A DNA stretch of 64,000 nucleotides from Pratylenchus scribneri (lineage: Eukaryota > Nematoda > Chromadorea > Rhabditida > Pratylenchidae). The translations under genes were made by a program, and so were the position numbers. Position 1 is the first letter of the stretch, and every line of letters starts with the position of its first letter. The notes beneath the pieces were generated by a model, which worked only from the letters and a program-made list of their open reading frames with translations, had not been told where the DNA came from and did no database searches. Below, piece after piece: positions 41,301-54,222 of the stretch. The stretch is taken from contig JAQSEB010000114.1 in the NCBI GenBank assembly GCA_030063045.1, positions 3,410,001 through 3,474,000 on the forward strand. The letters run 5' to 3'.

Positions 41301-42961
41301 CGATATTCTTTTTCATCCACTGATCTCTTCCCGGCTCCACATGAACATCCCATAATAAATCTAGATTCTCTGGCGCTCAGTAATTGTGCCCAAACCAATT
41401 CCAATGCGGCATGACGATTTTCTTCATTCAATTCCATATATTCAAGATCAATTGATTGGGTGGGAGCACCCGTCAGTGTTGAAAGACCTCAAATTTAAAC
41501 TAATTAAAAATATCTCCAAATAATTTACCTTCGATTGTTCTTCCAGCTCTCAAAATCGCATAATTACTGTGTACTTTAGCCAAAGCTTTCTCCAGCAATG
41601 AGACCCAGAGCTTTATAAATTCCTAATTTTAATTTAAAAATTTTAATTTACTTGATTTTTTCTGCCCACACCGAAAATCATCTGCCGATTTCTTTTGTGA
41701 CACGGGAAATAATCATCAACAATTATATTTTGCCATAATCCATCCACACATAGACGCATTTCGTAAATGCCGAAATGATTGTATTGCTTCGTGATAAACA
41801 ATTTCTCCAAGATATCCGGTCGCTCAGAAACAACAGCGAGGGCAGAAAGGAACCAACAATTCCCAAGATATCCTAAATTGACTTTCATTAGTGAATGTTA
41901 TTATGGAATACGGTGCCTTGTTCAATGTCAGTCGGCTGAGGATCGTTGAACACTGACCATCGTGCCATTCTCCCATCACGAGTCACAATTTGTTCGGGGC
42001 GCAGCCAAATTATATTCAAATCTTTCTTCTCTAACATTGAGAGTGGCCCAATCGAAATAGAGGAATGAGGAAAGGAGGAATCGATAAAATTTTGTTGATT
42101 GATTCTAACAATTTTATTTCATTTCATTTTGTTATTTTATAATTTTACCTGCAATATTCAACTATTGCCCTGTATTGTTCTGTCTTGTCCATAGATTGTT
42201 CTTTTTCATCAATTTGAACCAAGGATTCCGATTCCAATTTGGAAACCTCTTGCGTCGATTTATTCAATTGCGGCTTAATTTAATTAATTTAGTGAATTTT
42301 TATATTAAAATTTTAATAATTTTTTATGATTTTGAATATTTTTTTTTCTACCATGCTTCTGGATGATTGGAGTTTTTGCCAATTTGATTTTGTTTTGCAA
42401 AGTGGACATCGTGAATTTGGCGGCATTAAGGGCTGGCGCAAACCACATTTCAAATTTAAGCAAGTCCAAAATGATGAAGTAATATCTTAAAAATTTTGTT
42501 CGATAATTGCGATTTAAAATTTTACCTATGTCTTTTTCCGAATCGCACCAAACACATCGCTTTCCTGATTGTGTATTCAATTGCGTGCACTTTGAGCAAG
42601 TCCAATTTTGATTTTGAATTGTAAAAGCATTTGAAGTTGAAGGAGTTGGATAAAATTGTGGCTGGAAATATTGGGCACTTCGAGGAGTCAAAGAGTTGGC
42701 AACTAAGTCCAAGGCAGAATCCAATTTTTCCAGAGCAGAATTAATGGAAAAATGTGGCACTAAATTAAAAAATTATAAATATTTAAATCAACTAAACAAA
42801 CATTTAATTTTCTGGAAGAAACCATTGAGGCCATTTCGGTTTGAAAGCTCATAATTGCAAACTTTACATTTAATATCCTGAATGCTATTTGCCAATGTAC
42901 ATTGAGGACAGTTCCAGCTATTTAGTTGTTGATTATCAAGACCCATAATTGGAAAATTCAT
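38328..42961 (-). CDS. Calpain-15/SOL-type calpain with N-terminal RanBP2 zinc fingers
   Basis: Calcium-independent-class cysteine protease related to CAPN15/small optic lobes. Three RanBP2-like fingers come first: WNCPQCTLANSIQDIKCKVC, WTCSKCTQLNTQSGKRCVWC and FWTCLNLKCG...CPLC. The protease core has the catalytic Cys in GYLGNCWFLSALAVVSERPD, the His in LMSQHAYSIMDI and the Asn in VIHLRNPWGSF. The SOL-homology region follows (QPGTFWMPFEKFVYYFDTVD, GEYLICAHSF, ARYLTNEFAGLAIMIDNG), continuing after a 1.5-kb intron with VCSDCQDSSN, STRASL, DSIPPLHRQIITVL and GALHGPSPLFF. Near 38750 the conserved text switches frame inside one exon, and the intron before GYLGNCWF seems to need a GC donor. Its 3' end is 118 nt from that of the VWA gene (convergent). 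Confidence 0.86.
39296..40303 (+). CDS. Hypothetical charged protein nested in the calpain intron
   Basis: Exon 1 from ATG at 39296 (MEQIEKAAEGKERYNGMADA) splices in phase at GTGAGT to KEIPKLMGQSAAGSSNVHYM. Further exons give a basic/acidic protein of roughly 240 residues ending TIYKNDE, TGA at 40301. Introns are about 45-55 nt. Exon 3 (39752-39900) stays open in two frames, so that part of the model is uncertain. No domain, signal peptide or TM is seen, and Lys, Asn and Glu dominate. It lies on the opposite strand inside the last large intron of the calpain gene. Confidence 0.5.
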
Positions 42962-43590
42962 ATGGTTGGATTAAATTAATCAAGTGATATTTTTTCTTTA
43001 AAAAAAGAAAATATTAAATAAAATGAAAAATTATGTATAATTATATTACTGATAAATTGATAATTAAACGAAAAACAACTATTAAAATGTAAATAAAATA
43101 CATAATACACCAAAGGCAATGCAATGCAACAACCCGCCCGCCCGTCGCCCGTGGCGTGGATCGCATCGGAATCGCAATTCGCAAACAAGCCAAAGATGAT
43201 AGATCTCAAATTAAAACAGAATGCCATTATATTCATTTAGCTATCGTCGAATTCATTATATCTTCTCCTTCCTGTTCTTGAATCATTTTCTAGAATTCTT
43301 CTAATCTAATATAATATATAACTACATCAATCTGAATATTTTTTAGTATATTTGAATTTTTAAATTTTCCAATGCCGTCTCAAAAAGTGGCAATAAAGAA
43401 TGATGGACTGGACATAGACAGCTGACTGGAATACGAAAAACGAAAGAAGGGGGGGGGGGAGGGGTTTCTATACTCACTCAAAGCCATTCTTTCTATCCAA
43501 AAATGGCTTATTCTGCTTTTTCTCCGGCCTTTTTTCAGGCAATATGTCGATTTTCCATTTCCCATAAATAAATACATATCCGCCTTCTAT
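42962..43590. other. Intergenic, probable calpain promoter region
   Basis: No gene supported. It contains a GC-rich patch (CGCCCGCCCGTCGCCCGTGG near 43136) and an 11-G run at 43449-43459 in otherwise AT-rich DNA. Confidence 0.4.
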
Positions 43591-43791
43591 TTATTCCACT
43601 CGACCTCCACTTCCACTTTCGGATGGACCTTCTGTTTCCCTCATTTTTCCATTCTCATCAATTATAAAATCCTTTTGCTGCTGGCGCCATTCATCGGTCC
43701 ATAAGATGGCCTTGGGATTGGGCATTTGGATTTGAAGAGGATTTAGATGGATAAACAATATTCCCCTTTCCCATTTTGGCATTTTCACCAT
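43591..43791 (-). CDS. Possible 66-residue protein, unassigned
   Basis: A single uninterrupted frame from ATG to TAA, with a composition more protein-like than most chance frames here: MPNPKAILWTDEWRQQQKD, then IIDENGKMRETEGPSESG. There is no signal peptide or TM and no family is recognised. It could be a terminal exon, a small protein or chance. It lies head to head with the WH2 protein gene. Confidence 0.3.
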   Translation of the reverse strand: MVKMPKWERGILFIHLNPLQIQMPNPKAILWTDEWRQQQKDFIIDENGKMRETEGPSESGSGGRVE

Positions 43792-44132
43792 TCAATTATT
43801 CTAATACCCAAAAATAGGTTCAATGATTGTATATAAAATATGCTCGTGGCCAATTCTATCCATCCTCATCAAAATTCATTGCAAAATGGGGGAATTCCCG
43901 GTGTTGGCTATGATTCATCAACAATTCCTCTTTTCCATCCAATTCCACATTTCGCCCCCAGCGTCACTCCCTCCAATCCTCCTTTCGTATAAATCGCGCC
44001 CCTCTCCATCCATTTCGCCCAATCAATTTCCTCTCCCGTCCCCCATTCATTCATCAGTGTCCCGTGTCCCCCACCCCGCTATTCCACCAAATTTCCCATT
44101 CATTTTATATTCAATTGAAAAGCCCACAAAAA

Positions 44133-44596
44133 ATGCCCGGCGAATTGCATTCTCCAAGCATTGAACAACTCCCAAAAATGCCATCGGGTATGCAAACGGA
44201 AGTGGCCCAAAGGGCCGGTTTAAAACACGTTGAAACGACGGAAAAGAATGTTCTGCCAACAAAGGAGGATTTGGAGGAGGAACGAAAACATGAGAATTTC
44301 AAGAAGGGAATCCAGGAATTCGGCAAAAAACATCAATTACGCCATGTGGAAGCCGAAGAAAAGTGGGGAAATTGGAATTTGAATTTGGGAATATTTTTTA
44401 TTGAAGGGTCGTGTTGCCATCATCCCAGGACATTGCCAACGAGAAGGCACCAAAAATGGCCGCCGAATTCGACAAATCTGGACTTCGGCACGTGGAGCCC
44501 GTTGTGAAGACCAGCGTGGAAGGTGAAAGAGGGCATTTTTATTGGTTTTGTTGAATACTTCTTTTCATTTCAGTGATTGAAAAAGGAGAAGAATGA
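44133..44596 (+). CDS. tth-1: Multi-repeat beta-thymosin/WH2 actin-binding protein
   Basis: Cytosolic actin-monomer-binding protein related to nematode tetraThymosin-beta. Three exons with in-phase joins give about 125 residues. Three beta-thymosin/WH2 modules are visible, each with the LKHVE-type core: AGLKHVETTEKNVLPTKEDL, HQLRHVEAEEKVVLPSSQDI and SGLRHVEPVVKTSVE. Each is preceded by an amphipathic helix (MQTEVAQRAG, FKKGIQEFGKK, MAAEFDK). It ends VIEKGEE. C. elegans TTH-1 has four modules, so this version appears to have three. GTATATAAAAT at about 43829 and CGTATAAATCG at about 43985 are possible TATA boxes. Confidence 0.88.
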
Positions 44597-45239
44597 ATCC
44601 AGCGAAAAGTGGCAATAATGAAGGAAAGATATATGAATGACCCTTCTTCAATTAAAACCATTCCATTCATCCATAATTCACTCCAATATTCCACCTACAG
44701 TACAGTGCTTTATCCCTTTCCATCCGAACTAATATTTAGTACATTCATTCAATGCTAATATAAATATTATTTTTCTGATTGGCTAGTCATTCCTCAAATT
44801 AATCATTTTTGAATGGGAAATGAAAATTTATCAAAGGAAATGGAGGCGAAAATATTTAAAAACTACTCACATCGGTTTAAAAAAGGAGAGGAAAGGCTAA
44901 AAAAGAACGGACAAAAAGATTGATAAGGGTGGGGGAATGATGATTTAGGGCGGAATTATGAATAAAATAATCACAGGGAAATGACGAGGAAATGGTGATT
45001 TACATATTTCCTTTCATTTTAAATGCTTTTCGGACCGAATAAAAATAATTTGGCTGAATTATAAGAAAATTGGCCCGAGGGTATGTGGTCAAAGAAATAT
45101 TAAAAGGATAAAGTATGTTACTAAAAAGGATTAAAAATGAATTAGATTGCATTTAATTAAATCAAAAATGTGTGCCACCTTTTCTTTTTCCTTTCTTCAT
45201 TGTTCATTTAGCTGACCATTATTTGGACTTGTTCCGTTG
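44597..45239. other. Convergent 3' flank, no gene supported
   Basis: AT-rich sequence between the 3' ends of the WH2 and guanylyl cyclase genes. No coding or RNA feature was recognised. Confidence 0.5.
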
Positions 45240-48200
45240 TCAGTGCGCCCGATGATACTTGTTGAACTTGTTGCAATAATTCCGGTGATGGGGCATACGG
45301 TTGCTCATCTTCTTGGCCCATTTTTCCGCATAGCCAATATGTGAAGCATTCGCCCTTTCCCTGCAATAAATGGGCGCCCTTTCCCTGGACCCGGGCTTCA
45401 TGGCCCCCATCCCCATTGAACTTGCCTTGATTTCTATTTTGCCCCTTGGCGCTATTCGGAATTCGGGATAATGTTTTTGGACGGCCTCCTTATATGCTTC
45501 GCTGATTTGAATTCGTTCGGGCAATCCAGTGGATTCCATTCTGGATGCCATATTCACCTAAAATTAGACGGATTTATGTGAATTATTTGAAAACACAGTG
45601 TCGCCAAAAAGACAATATCGTGGAGTGGTGAGGCCAACGACACCGGCGGCCACCGTCCCAGTGTGAAGGCCAACGCGAATTCGAATCTTTTGTGGCTTCA
45701 TATGTGGAATTTCATAGTTTTTCAGGAACTGAATGGGATCAAAATTTTTCTGGAATTGGAGGCAAATTTACCGCCATAATCTCTAAAGCCACATCACTCA
45801 AATGCATTAAATGGCGGACACCAATCTGAAATTATGAATTCATTTAATGAATTGGGGGAATGGGCCAATGAACCTCTTGAGGAATGCCACTCACAACCAT
45901 ATATGCATCACCTGAATGGATTTTGATATGAATATTAATGGATTAATCCATCAGAAAGTCAAGTTTTGTTCAAAATCTTAGTTCCCCTCTATTTTCCCTC
46001 AATTATTCTGACCGATGGTCTCCACTTTGTATGCTTCATGTTTGTTGATTAAATCATCGAATCCGGTGTAGACCGTGTTCAACATTGTGACCACTTCCAA
46101 TGGAGTTGAGGCCGAACAAAGTGTGGTAAATCCAACAATGTCACTGCAAATCATCCTCAATTTAATGTGCTCAAGGGAATATTTTCTTGCCTAAACATGA
46201 CGGATGCGGATTTGAATGTTTTTGGGGCCACTGATCGGCCCAATTTCAATTCATTTGCCACATAACTTGGCAAAAGTTGATTCAACAATTTGTCTGCCCT
46301 TTTGTTCGCATCCTCCAACATTCCGGTCCTTTCTTGCACTAATTTTTCCAAATTATTCGCATATTGTTCCATCATTCGCATCATTTGGTCCACCAATGAG
46401 CCTTTGACCTTCAGATAGTTTTCCGTATTCAATCGAACTCGACGAATCGAAGGACGAATTTCGGGATTGGTCGACCAACAATCCTTTTGGGAATTTAGAA
46501 AATTGGTGAAGGGAAAATATATTTTTGGAGACTTGGAGGAGGGCGGCAATATCCGGATGGACTTGGGAACGATCGGCAATGGTGGGTTTAAATGTTTTTG
46601 AACCATCCTTAACATATTCGCACAATTCTGGATGAGAATGGAGGGAAAAAGGTAAATGTTTTGTTTAGGGAAAATTGGGATGCAATTTTGATGGTCAAAA
46701 ATGGATGAGGAGGGCCAGGAAGCAGGCGGCTTAAAATCTAATGATCAAGAATTTGGTTTGATTGCATTGAATTTTGAATCCACCCAAAAATGGATGAAAT
46801 TCAATGCAAAATATGGATTGGGTTTCCTTCCCTCACCTTCACCTGAGTATTCTTTGTCCAATTGTCCTTTCTCAAACTTACCCACAAGATCAGTGCCCTC
46901 AGGGAATGGGAGGGATCTATTCAAAAATTGGGGGATTAATGCAATTTTAGTAAATTTTAATAGCTTGCCGGAATAATATTTCGTACATAACAATGCCAAA
47001 GGCATAAATGTCTCCGGCTTGGCGGCGTGCCTGACTTTGCTTTATCCAAACTTGTTCCATTCCACGTCGCCGATTTTGTTCTCGATTCTTCAACAATTCC
47101 GGGGCACAATACAAAACGTCTTCAATTTGAATGAATTCATCTTCGTTCCCTCTTTTCCCCCAACTTGTTGTTTGGGTTGCCCCACTCTTCTCCTCCCCAT
47201 CCTTCAATGTTTCCTTTGTCACGTATCCTTGCTTCTCCCAACGTTCAATGCAATTGGCAATGGCAAAATCAGTCAATTTTACCATCCAATTTCGGTCAAT
47301 CAAACAGGACCACGGCGTCAATGAACCATGGTACCCAATTTGGGACATATGTAAATATTCCAAACCCTAAAAATGAATTCAAATGAATGAAATTATTTTT
47401 GAGGGCCACTGGCCAATGTAATGTCCCGGACGAATGCAGCGTGGAATTTGCTGTCCAATGAAACACTTTCATTGTAAATTATGTCTTGGATTGTTCCACG
47501 CGAACAAAATTTCCATAAAACCAACAATTCATCCTCTTTAAATGATATGGCCCATAATATTATCTTCCCACTTCCATTTCTCACTTTCATTGAATGCAAT
47601 TCCCATAAATGGATTCAAATTGTCATGGACCATTTGCTTCATTGCCGACAATAATTGAAGGTCGATTCGAGAAAATGAGATTGGGCGCCGTTGTGGGTAA
47701 AGGTGGAATGAGGCATGGGTGTTGGTGCCAATCACTGCGTGATGCTTTGCAAAACGTGCCATATTCGACAATTTGGTTTTGGATGAACCAATTGACAACT
47801 TTTTTGGGGGTAAAAGATGGATTAAATTGGCAATTGGCAAAAACCATTGATTTCATTTCCTCAACACTGACAATTCTCATATCATCGCGGAAAATGCGCC
47901 ACGAAGTTCGAGAAAGGGCACGATTCTCGCTGAATGTGATTTGTGAAGGAATTGAATTTGAGTACAAACAGAATTCGGAAGAAAATAAATCCGGCGCCGG
48001 CACCAAGCAATGCGACCAAAGCCAAAATGCCAATGATGATCATTAGGGTATAATCGCATCGTTCATTTCGGAAACCGCAGGCCGGTTCATCAGCAGGAAG
48101 ATGCCTTCATTTGATTGAATTGGCCAAAAGAATTAATTGATTGATTTTACCCATCGGCTGAAGGCCAAAAACCAGTCAACAAATCGGTGATTTTCAATTC

Positions 48201-50388
48201 AAAACATCCACTTTTGTTAATCACTCCATCGCAGTTTGGAGTTGGAAATGGATTCATTTCCACCATTTTCATAACTTCATCCCGATTTGGGGCAACATAA
48301 AAGGCTGAAAAAGAAAGGGGAAATTGAGAGGAATTAAATTGGTGGCCACAAACCGGCATAGACGGCTGCCCTTTCCGCCAAATCGTCCATTATAACCTTA
48401 ATGAATTGATTTAATTCTCAATTTCCCCCAATTATTTTGATTTTGAACCTGTCCACTGCTAACTCCTTCGGCACTGACCAAACCTGTGCCAGTGAAACAT
48501 TGGGAGGGGAATTGTTCGCGTTAGAGAGGAGTACAAAAATGAAAGGAAAAAACCGGGAAATGCCATTCGACGCATTTTATTCCAAAGGAAACGGCCATCC
48601 ATTGTCACATTGGTGTTCCCGCCAGTCTCATTCAAAGCCATCCTTGCGGCCAATGAATAAAGTTTTAATGCATCATAAAGGTGGATATAGCCGTAAATGT
48701 TGGCCTAACAAAAATAACTGGCATTTAAAGGGATAGGGATTTTAATTTAACCAAATTGATGTCATCCACGGAAAGTCCATTCGATTCAATTCTTTCCTTG
48801 AAAGGAGTCAAAATTGTGTTGTCAAAACCGTTGACATCATCAATCTGACAATGAATATTGCCACAATATTAATTATTGTTTAGCCCACAATAATGGAGCC
48901 AGTGAAGAATTCCTTCACATTTTGGATCATTTGCCCATCGGCACCAATCCAAGGGGAGGCATCCTTTGCTTCGGCCTGGAGCCACGGCAAAATGTAAACA
49001 AATTCGTGAGTTTTGATGCCGGCAAGGCTGACAGCCTGCATAAATTCTTTGGTCATTTCACGGGTTGCCGTGAAAATGCAAATCACAACTTTGAGAGGAG
49101 AATAAATGGAATAATCCAAAATAACCTACTTCGTGCCGAATTGCGTAAATCCTCCAAATATCCACTGGCCTGGATTGACTTTGCATCCGCATTTTCCTCG
49201 AACATTATTTTCTTCAATTAAATTCATTAATCCATTTCAATTTATCCCTTTTCTCCCATACTTTAACAACGGTAATCTTTCGGGCATGGAAAACTTCCTC
49301 AAAGGCCTGAACTCGTTCAAAGGCCATTGGCCCTGAATAATTTTAATGTACAGTAACAAAATCTGGTCATAAATTCCCTCTCTTTTTAATATTTTACCCG
49401 TATTTGTCACAATGGCCACTCGATTCCAATTATAATGATGAACAAGGGAATATACGGCCAATGCAAGGGAATTGGTTGTCCGAAGGGAAACACGGGCCAA
49501 TGTTTTGTAGATGGATTTATCAGAGAAAATGTTGCTGAAAATATCAATGGATACAGAATTGGGCGGTAAGGAATGACCTAGCGGCCATATATCCAATGAT
49601 TGGAACATTCCTATGGAAAAGGGAAGGGAAAAAAGGAGTGGTTACGATATTTGGGGAAGAAATATTTGTGAATTGAACCAAAAAGCGGCCATTTTGCTGA
49701 CCTAAAATGTATGGAATATTTGAGCTCCTTCTAATTAAAACCAACCGCATCCATTTCCGCATTGCAATATGGGCCAACAAATGCTTTCACATTTTGTTGA
49801 TGGTACATGTCCGCCCCAACCGCAACACCTTCAAAACTTTCGCCACATCCCATTTGTGAAATAATTCTGTTCAATTTGAGCATAATTGAATTGAATAAAA
49901 TCAAATATATTCCAACTCAATGTCAAAATCCTCGTTCAGCACTCCCTCCTTCCACAATTCCTTTCGGCAAACTTCCAGTATTAATTCCGCTTTTGGCATC
50001 ACATTTATTGCACCAATGTGGCCAATGCGCACTTTGAATCCCCTTTGCAAATGATTTGGTGGATCATCGGAAGAAATTCGATGGACTTGCTTAAAATTTG
50101 GATTGTTGAACATTTCCAATGAGCGGGTGGTCGATTGAGAGGATCCATTGGCGCCAGCCGCCGATTCATTGCCCTAAACCAAACATTTAAATACTCATTT
50201 TATGACCAATTTGCCTTTCCGCCACCAACCAATTGGCCCATTCCAACGGTGACCCCTTTAGCCGAATGCCCCCCATGAGTCTGGGGAACAGGGGCCGTGG
50301 TTTTGTCCTCTTCAATTGTGGTGCCATTTTGGGCCAAAATGACATTGGTCAAAATAAAAACAATTGGTAAAATCAGTGGAAAATGCAT
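45240..50388 (-). CDS. Receptor-type guanylyl cyclase
   Basis: Single-pass receptor making cGMP from GTP at the plasma membrane, often in sensory neurons in nematodes. Start [20 protein letters not shown] (signal peptide). A receptor-family ligand-binding ectodomain spans about 50300-48100. The TM segment is [20 protein letters not shown] near 48040. The kinase-homology domain has lost the kinase residues ([22 protein letters not shown] where DFG is usual). A dimerisation helix follows ([20 protein letters not shown]). The cyclase domain has both metal-binding and base-selecting residues: [32 protein letters not shown] (Glu) and [20 protein letters not shown] (Cys), so it should be active and GTP-specific. 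About 25 exons. The ligand and exact GCY ortholog cannot be told. Confidence 0.92.
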
Positions 50389-50884
50389 TTTATTTCCAGT
50401 ATTTTGAGGAATGAAATATGAATATGAGGATGGGAAGGGAATGAGGAAGGACACAGAGAAGGAATGAGCCATCCATCCCAACTGTCAACCCGCCCCCTTC
50501 CCTAATCCATTTTACCGTATCAAACAAATATTAAGCTTATCCCCTTATTAAAGTGAGACATTGGGAAATGTTTTTTTGGGGGATTTTGGTCCAATCATTT
50601 TAATGGATGGATGAGACAAATTGAAATGTTGAGGAGGATTGGCACAATCTCACTGCTATAAGCTGCTTTTGATTTTGCCAAAAGGCATGATGGAGGAATG
50701 AGGCAAAGTGCAAAAGTATGGGCGAATTTATTAGTTGTTATATTTTAGTGAAATTGAAAAGAATGAAATTGTTGGGGTAAAAACAAGTATTTAATATTTC
50801 CTCAAATGATGAAGATGTATTTATTTGGCCCAAAATGGACTTAAAACAAAGGTTGATGATTCAATTGGAGCTTTCATTCATTCA
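50389..50884. other. Upstream region of the guanylyl cyclase gene
   Basis: No gene supported. It presumably contains the cyclase promoter, but no clear motif was identified. Confidence 0.4.
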
Positions 50885-51431
50885 TCGCCTATTTGTGTTT
50901 TCGCTTAGAATAATTCCGCCTGTTTGTGTTTTTGCTTAGAATAATTCCGCTTGTTTTGTGTTTTCGCTTAGATTAATTTCGCCTGTTTTGTGTTTTCGCT
51001 TAAAATAAATCCGCCTATTTTGTGTTTTCGCTTAGAATAATTCCGCCTGTTTGTGTTTTCGTTTAGAATAATTCCGCCTGTTTGCTTAGAATAATTCCGC
51101 CTGTTTGCTTAGAATAATTCCGCCTGTTTGCTTAGAATAATTCCGCCTGTTTGTGTTTTCGCTTAGAATAATTCCGCCTGTTTGTGTTTTCGCTTAGAAT
51201 AATTCCGCCTGTTTTGTGTTTTCGCTTAGAATAATTCCGCCTATTTTGTGTTTTCATTTAGAATAATTCCGCCTGTTTGCTTAGAATAATTCCGCCTGTT
51301 TGCTTAGAATAATTCCACCTGTTTGCTTAGAATAATTCCGCCTGTTTGCTTAGAATAATTCCGCCTGTTTGTGTTTTCGCTTAGAATAATTCCGCCTGTT
51401 TGTGTTTTCGCTTAGAATAATTCCGCCTGTT
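50885..51431 (-). repeat. Satellite array B, about 20 copies, inverted relative to array A
   Basis: Units read TTTGTGTTTTCGCTTAGAAT then AATTCCGCCTG on the plus strand, the reverse complement of array A units. Both long and short (TTTGCTTAGAATAATTCCGCC) classes occur, with more substitutions at the left edge (CGCTTGTTTT, TTTCGCCTG). The array lies in the roughly 1.4-kb spacer between the guanylyl cyclase and metallo-beta-lactamase genes. Confidence 0.95.
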
Positions 51432-51751
51432 GCCCAAACAATTATGTCAATTTTTTGTTCCAGAATGTTATGGTGAAAAAAAAAGCAATTTTTGACTATA
51501 TTGTTGCATTCTTTTACAAATAGAAATTACCAATTCGGCAAGGTCAAACTTCTAAAAACACTCTTGAAATTTAAAAATCTTTTGATAAGTTAATAAAAGT
51601 TTTGGCAATTTTATTCCACATTTTTCCATTGATCATGGATTACGTCCACAATTCATTTAATTTGAATGGCGTCAAAGGGGTAGGGATAACTAAGAATAAA
51701 TTTGAGTTTGTCTGATTTGGAAATGGGTTAATCATTTTGATCAAATCATCA
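51432..51751. other. Intergenic, nothing recognised
   Basis: AT-rich spacer between satellite array B and the stop codon of the metallo-beta-lactamase gene. Confidence 0.4.
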
Positions 51752-53843
51752 TCATTCATTTCTTGTTTTTTTATTCCCGATTCTTCGATGCTGGTCGCCA
51801 CAATCCACCCTGGCCCTCATCTCGTCGGTCACTCGAAATACTTTTCCATGGCCGGGTACCACAAAATCGGCCAAGCACAAAATTCGGCGTCGACTTTCCT
51901 CTTGGGCTGTTTCATTCCAGGCCAATGGACGCCACATCATTGGGAAGTTCATATCCTCGGCCTAATAAATCTCATTTTGGCCTCATCAAATTAATTTTGT
52001 ACCGCCAAAAAAGTGTCCCCGGCCACAATCACCCTTCCATATCTGTCAGTATTGGAAACAACGACGCCAATGTCCTCAGGCGTGTGCCCAGGAATTCGAA
52101 TTAATTCAACATTTTCCGTCAATTTATGTTTATCTTCCTTTAATAATATTTTATTATTCAATTTTTTGGGGGGAATTGAATTGCCTCAAAAAGATTGCTG
52201 AAATTGAATTTTGTCCTATGATGGACAATTGTTCCCTGAAAATGGAATGCATCCTAAAATGGATGGATTGAATATATTCAGAATTAATTTAACTGGAAAA
52301 TCATTTGTATTCCCGGAATGGTCTGCATGTCCATGGGTGGTCACAACAAAATTAACGCCAGGTGGCGCAATATTCAATCGGCCAAGTTCTATTTTAATTA
52401 TTTATTTATTTGAATAAAATGCACTTTCAATGAGGTCTGTCCTTCCATTGATGTCCGTGGCCAATCCAGTGTCCACCAAAATCACTTTTCCATGATCCCG
52501 AATTAACTGGAAAGCAAAGGGCATTGACCAATAAAATTAAAGCCAAAATTCACTGACCGTAATGCTGGCCACAAATGTGTAATCCTGGTCTTTGTCCGAT
52601 TGTCTGGCCAATCCCTTTTTGTGAAAATTAAATAATTTCCCTAATCATAATTAATTAAAAACTTCTCTAAGAACGCTGACATATGCCATTCCCATTTTTG
52701 TTGATTCCTTTGGAGAATATGAATTCCAATTCCCTTCCACCCCATCCACTATTTCTTTAGGCAAATTCCCTGAATTCAACGGTCGACTCGGCTGAATCAA
52801 AATTTTGCCCAGAATTTTAGGCCTAATTGTCGATTGTGAATGATGGGCAATTCCTTCAATTTTTTGGGCACTTCCACTCCAGCTAACTCCTTCCAATTCC
52901 GTTGATAATATTTCCTCTTCATTCTTCCAAAAATAATCAAATTTATTCCAAATTTTAATAAATTTCCCCACCAAATTTTCTTTGCCAAATTTCTTTTTTG
53001 TACCAGTGGAAAGGCTAATCATCATTGCCTCATCGCCTTTCTTTGGATCCTCTTCAACTACAGTAGATTTCCCCAAAATGTTTGATGATGATGCCAAAGG
53101 CATTTTTGTAGTTGATTGACTTTTTGTTGACATTTTCCCTTCATTTTTATGAATCCCTTCTTTCTTCTCTTTTTCATTTATTTTTCGTTGACTCAAAAAT
53201 TTCTAATTAATTTATATTCAATGCCTTAAATGAAATTGAATAGGACCTGAAGGATTTTAGCCAATTTTTCATAATCTTCCGGTCCAGGTTCCTCCTTTGT
53301 CGGCCCTTTCTTTGAAATATTCTCATTTTCAACGAATTTCTTTCTTTCTTCAGTTTTTTCCTTCTTTTTTCCTTCCATCGATGGCATTATAACTTGAAAC
53401 TGGAATGTGGGATTGTGCCAATCAAAATGTGACCAAAATGTCCAACCAAATTCGGCGGTGGTGTTCCAATTTCAGTAAATTCTTCTTCATCCTCTTTTTG
53501 TTCTTCAACTTCTCCATTGGAAGTCAATTCCAAATTTGGCAATGTTTTTGGGTCGCCCCCAACAAATGGAAGCCGTGAAACCGATCCTTTGCCTCGTCCA
53601 CGCGCAACAAAATCATTCAATTCACTCAGACCAAACTTTTCAAGTAACATTTTTTCCTCTGATGAAATGGATGGCAAATTTCCCTCTATTTTAGGGGGAA
53701 TGGAATTTTAATTAATTCATTTTATTAAATTTAAGTCAACCATTCATTGGTCGAAATTGTGCCGAAATTTGAGCAAAAAATAAAATCAAAATTGTGAACA
53801 AAGATCGATGAACCCATCCAAAATAGATTATTATTGAGGGCAT
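51752..53843 (-). CDS. swip-10: MBLAC1/SWIP-10-like metallo-beta-lactamase-fold protein
   Basis: Predicted metal-dependent hydrolase of the MBLAC1/SWIP-10 group. ATG at 53843 gives a signal peptide (WVHRSLFTILILFFAQISAQ). A long low-complexity Lys/Glu/Ser-rich region occupies the N-terminal half (for example VARGRGKGSVSRLPFVGG and EVEEQKEDEEEFTEIG). The metallo-beta-lactamase domain follows: KVILVDTGLATDINGRTDL, the metal motif FVVTTHGHADHSGN, IPGHTPEDIGVVVSN, VIVAGDTFLAV and FVVPGHGKVFRV. All expected His/Asp ligands are present. In C. elegans SWIP-10 acts in glia to limit dopamine-neuron excitability; the role here is inferred by similarity. About eight exons; stop after KKTRNE. Confidence 0.85.
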
Positions 53844-54222
53844 TTGGGGTGGAAATTTGGAGAATTTGTGGATTCGGGGAAAGGAGGGAAATTGGGGGAA
53901 ATGCTAATAATAATTATTATATTCACGAATGAATTGCAAGGATGAATTTAATGCGCAAGAGGAAAATTCGATGAATTCAAAATGGATGGTCCACTTCAAG
54001 AAAAAATTGAATTGATCAATTTTATTCAATTAAATTATTAAATATTTTAATATTATTTAATTAAAATGAATTATTTTGGAGCAAATTGAAATGAAAGAAT
54101 TGTTGGAGGATCATAAAAGACACATAAATGCACAAATGTACAAATATAATGAATAATATTATTGCATTCTAATTTGATTTTAATTAATTCGATTTCTTCC
54201 TTATTCGATCGCTTCTGCCACT
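53844..54222. other. Intergenic, nothing recognised
   Basis: AT-rich sequence between the metallo-beta-lactamase start and the GRIP-like stop codon; no feature supported. Confidence 0.4.
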
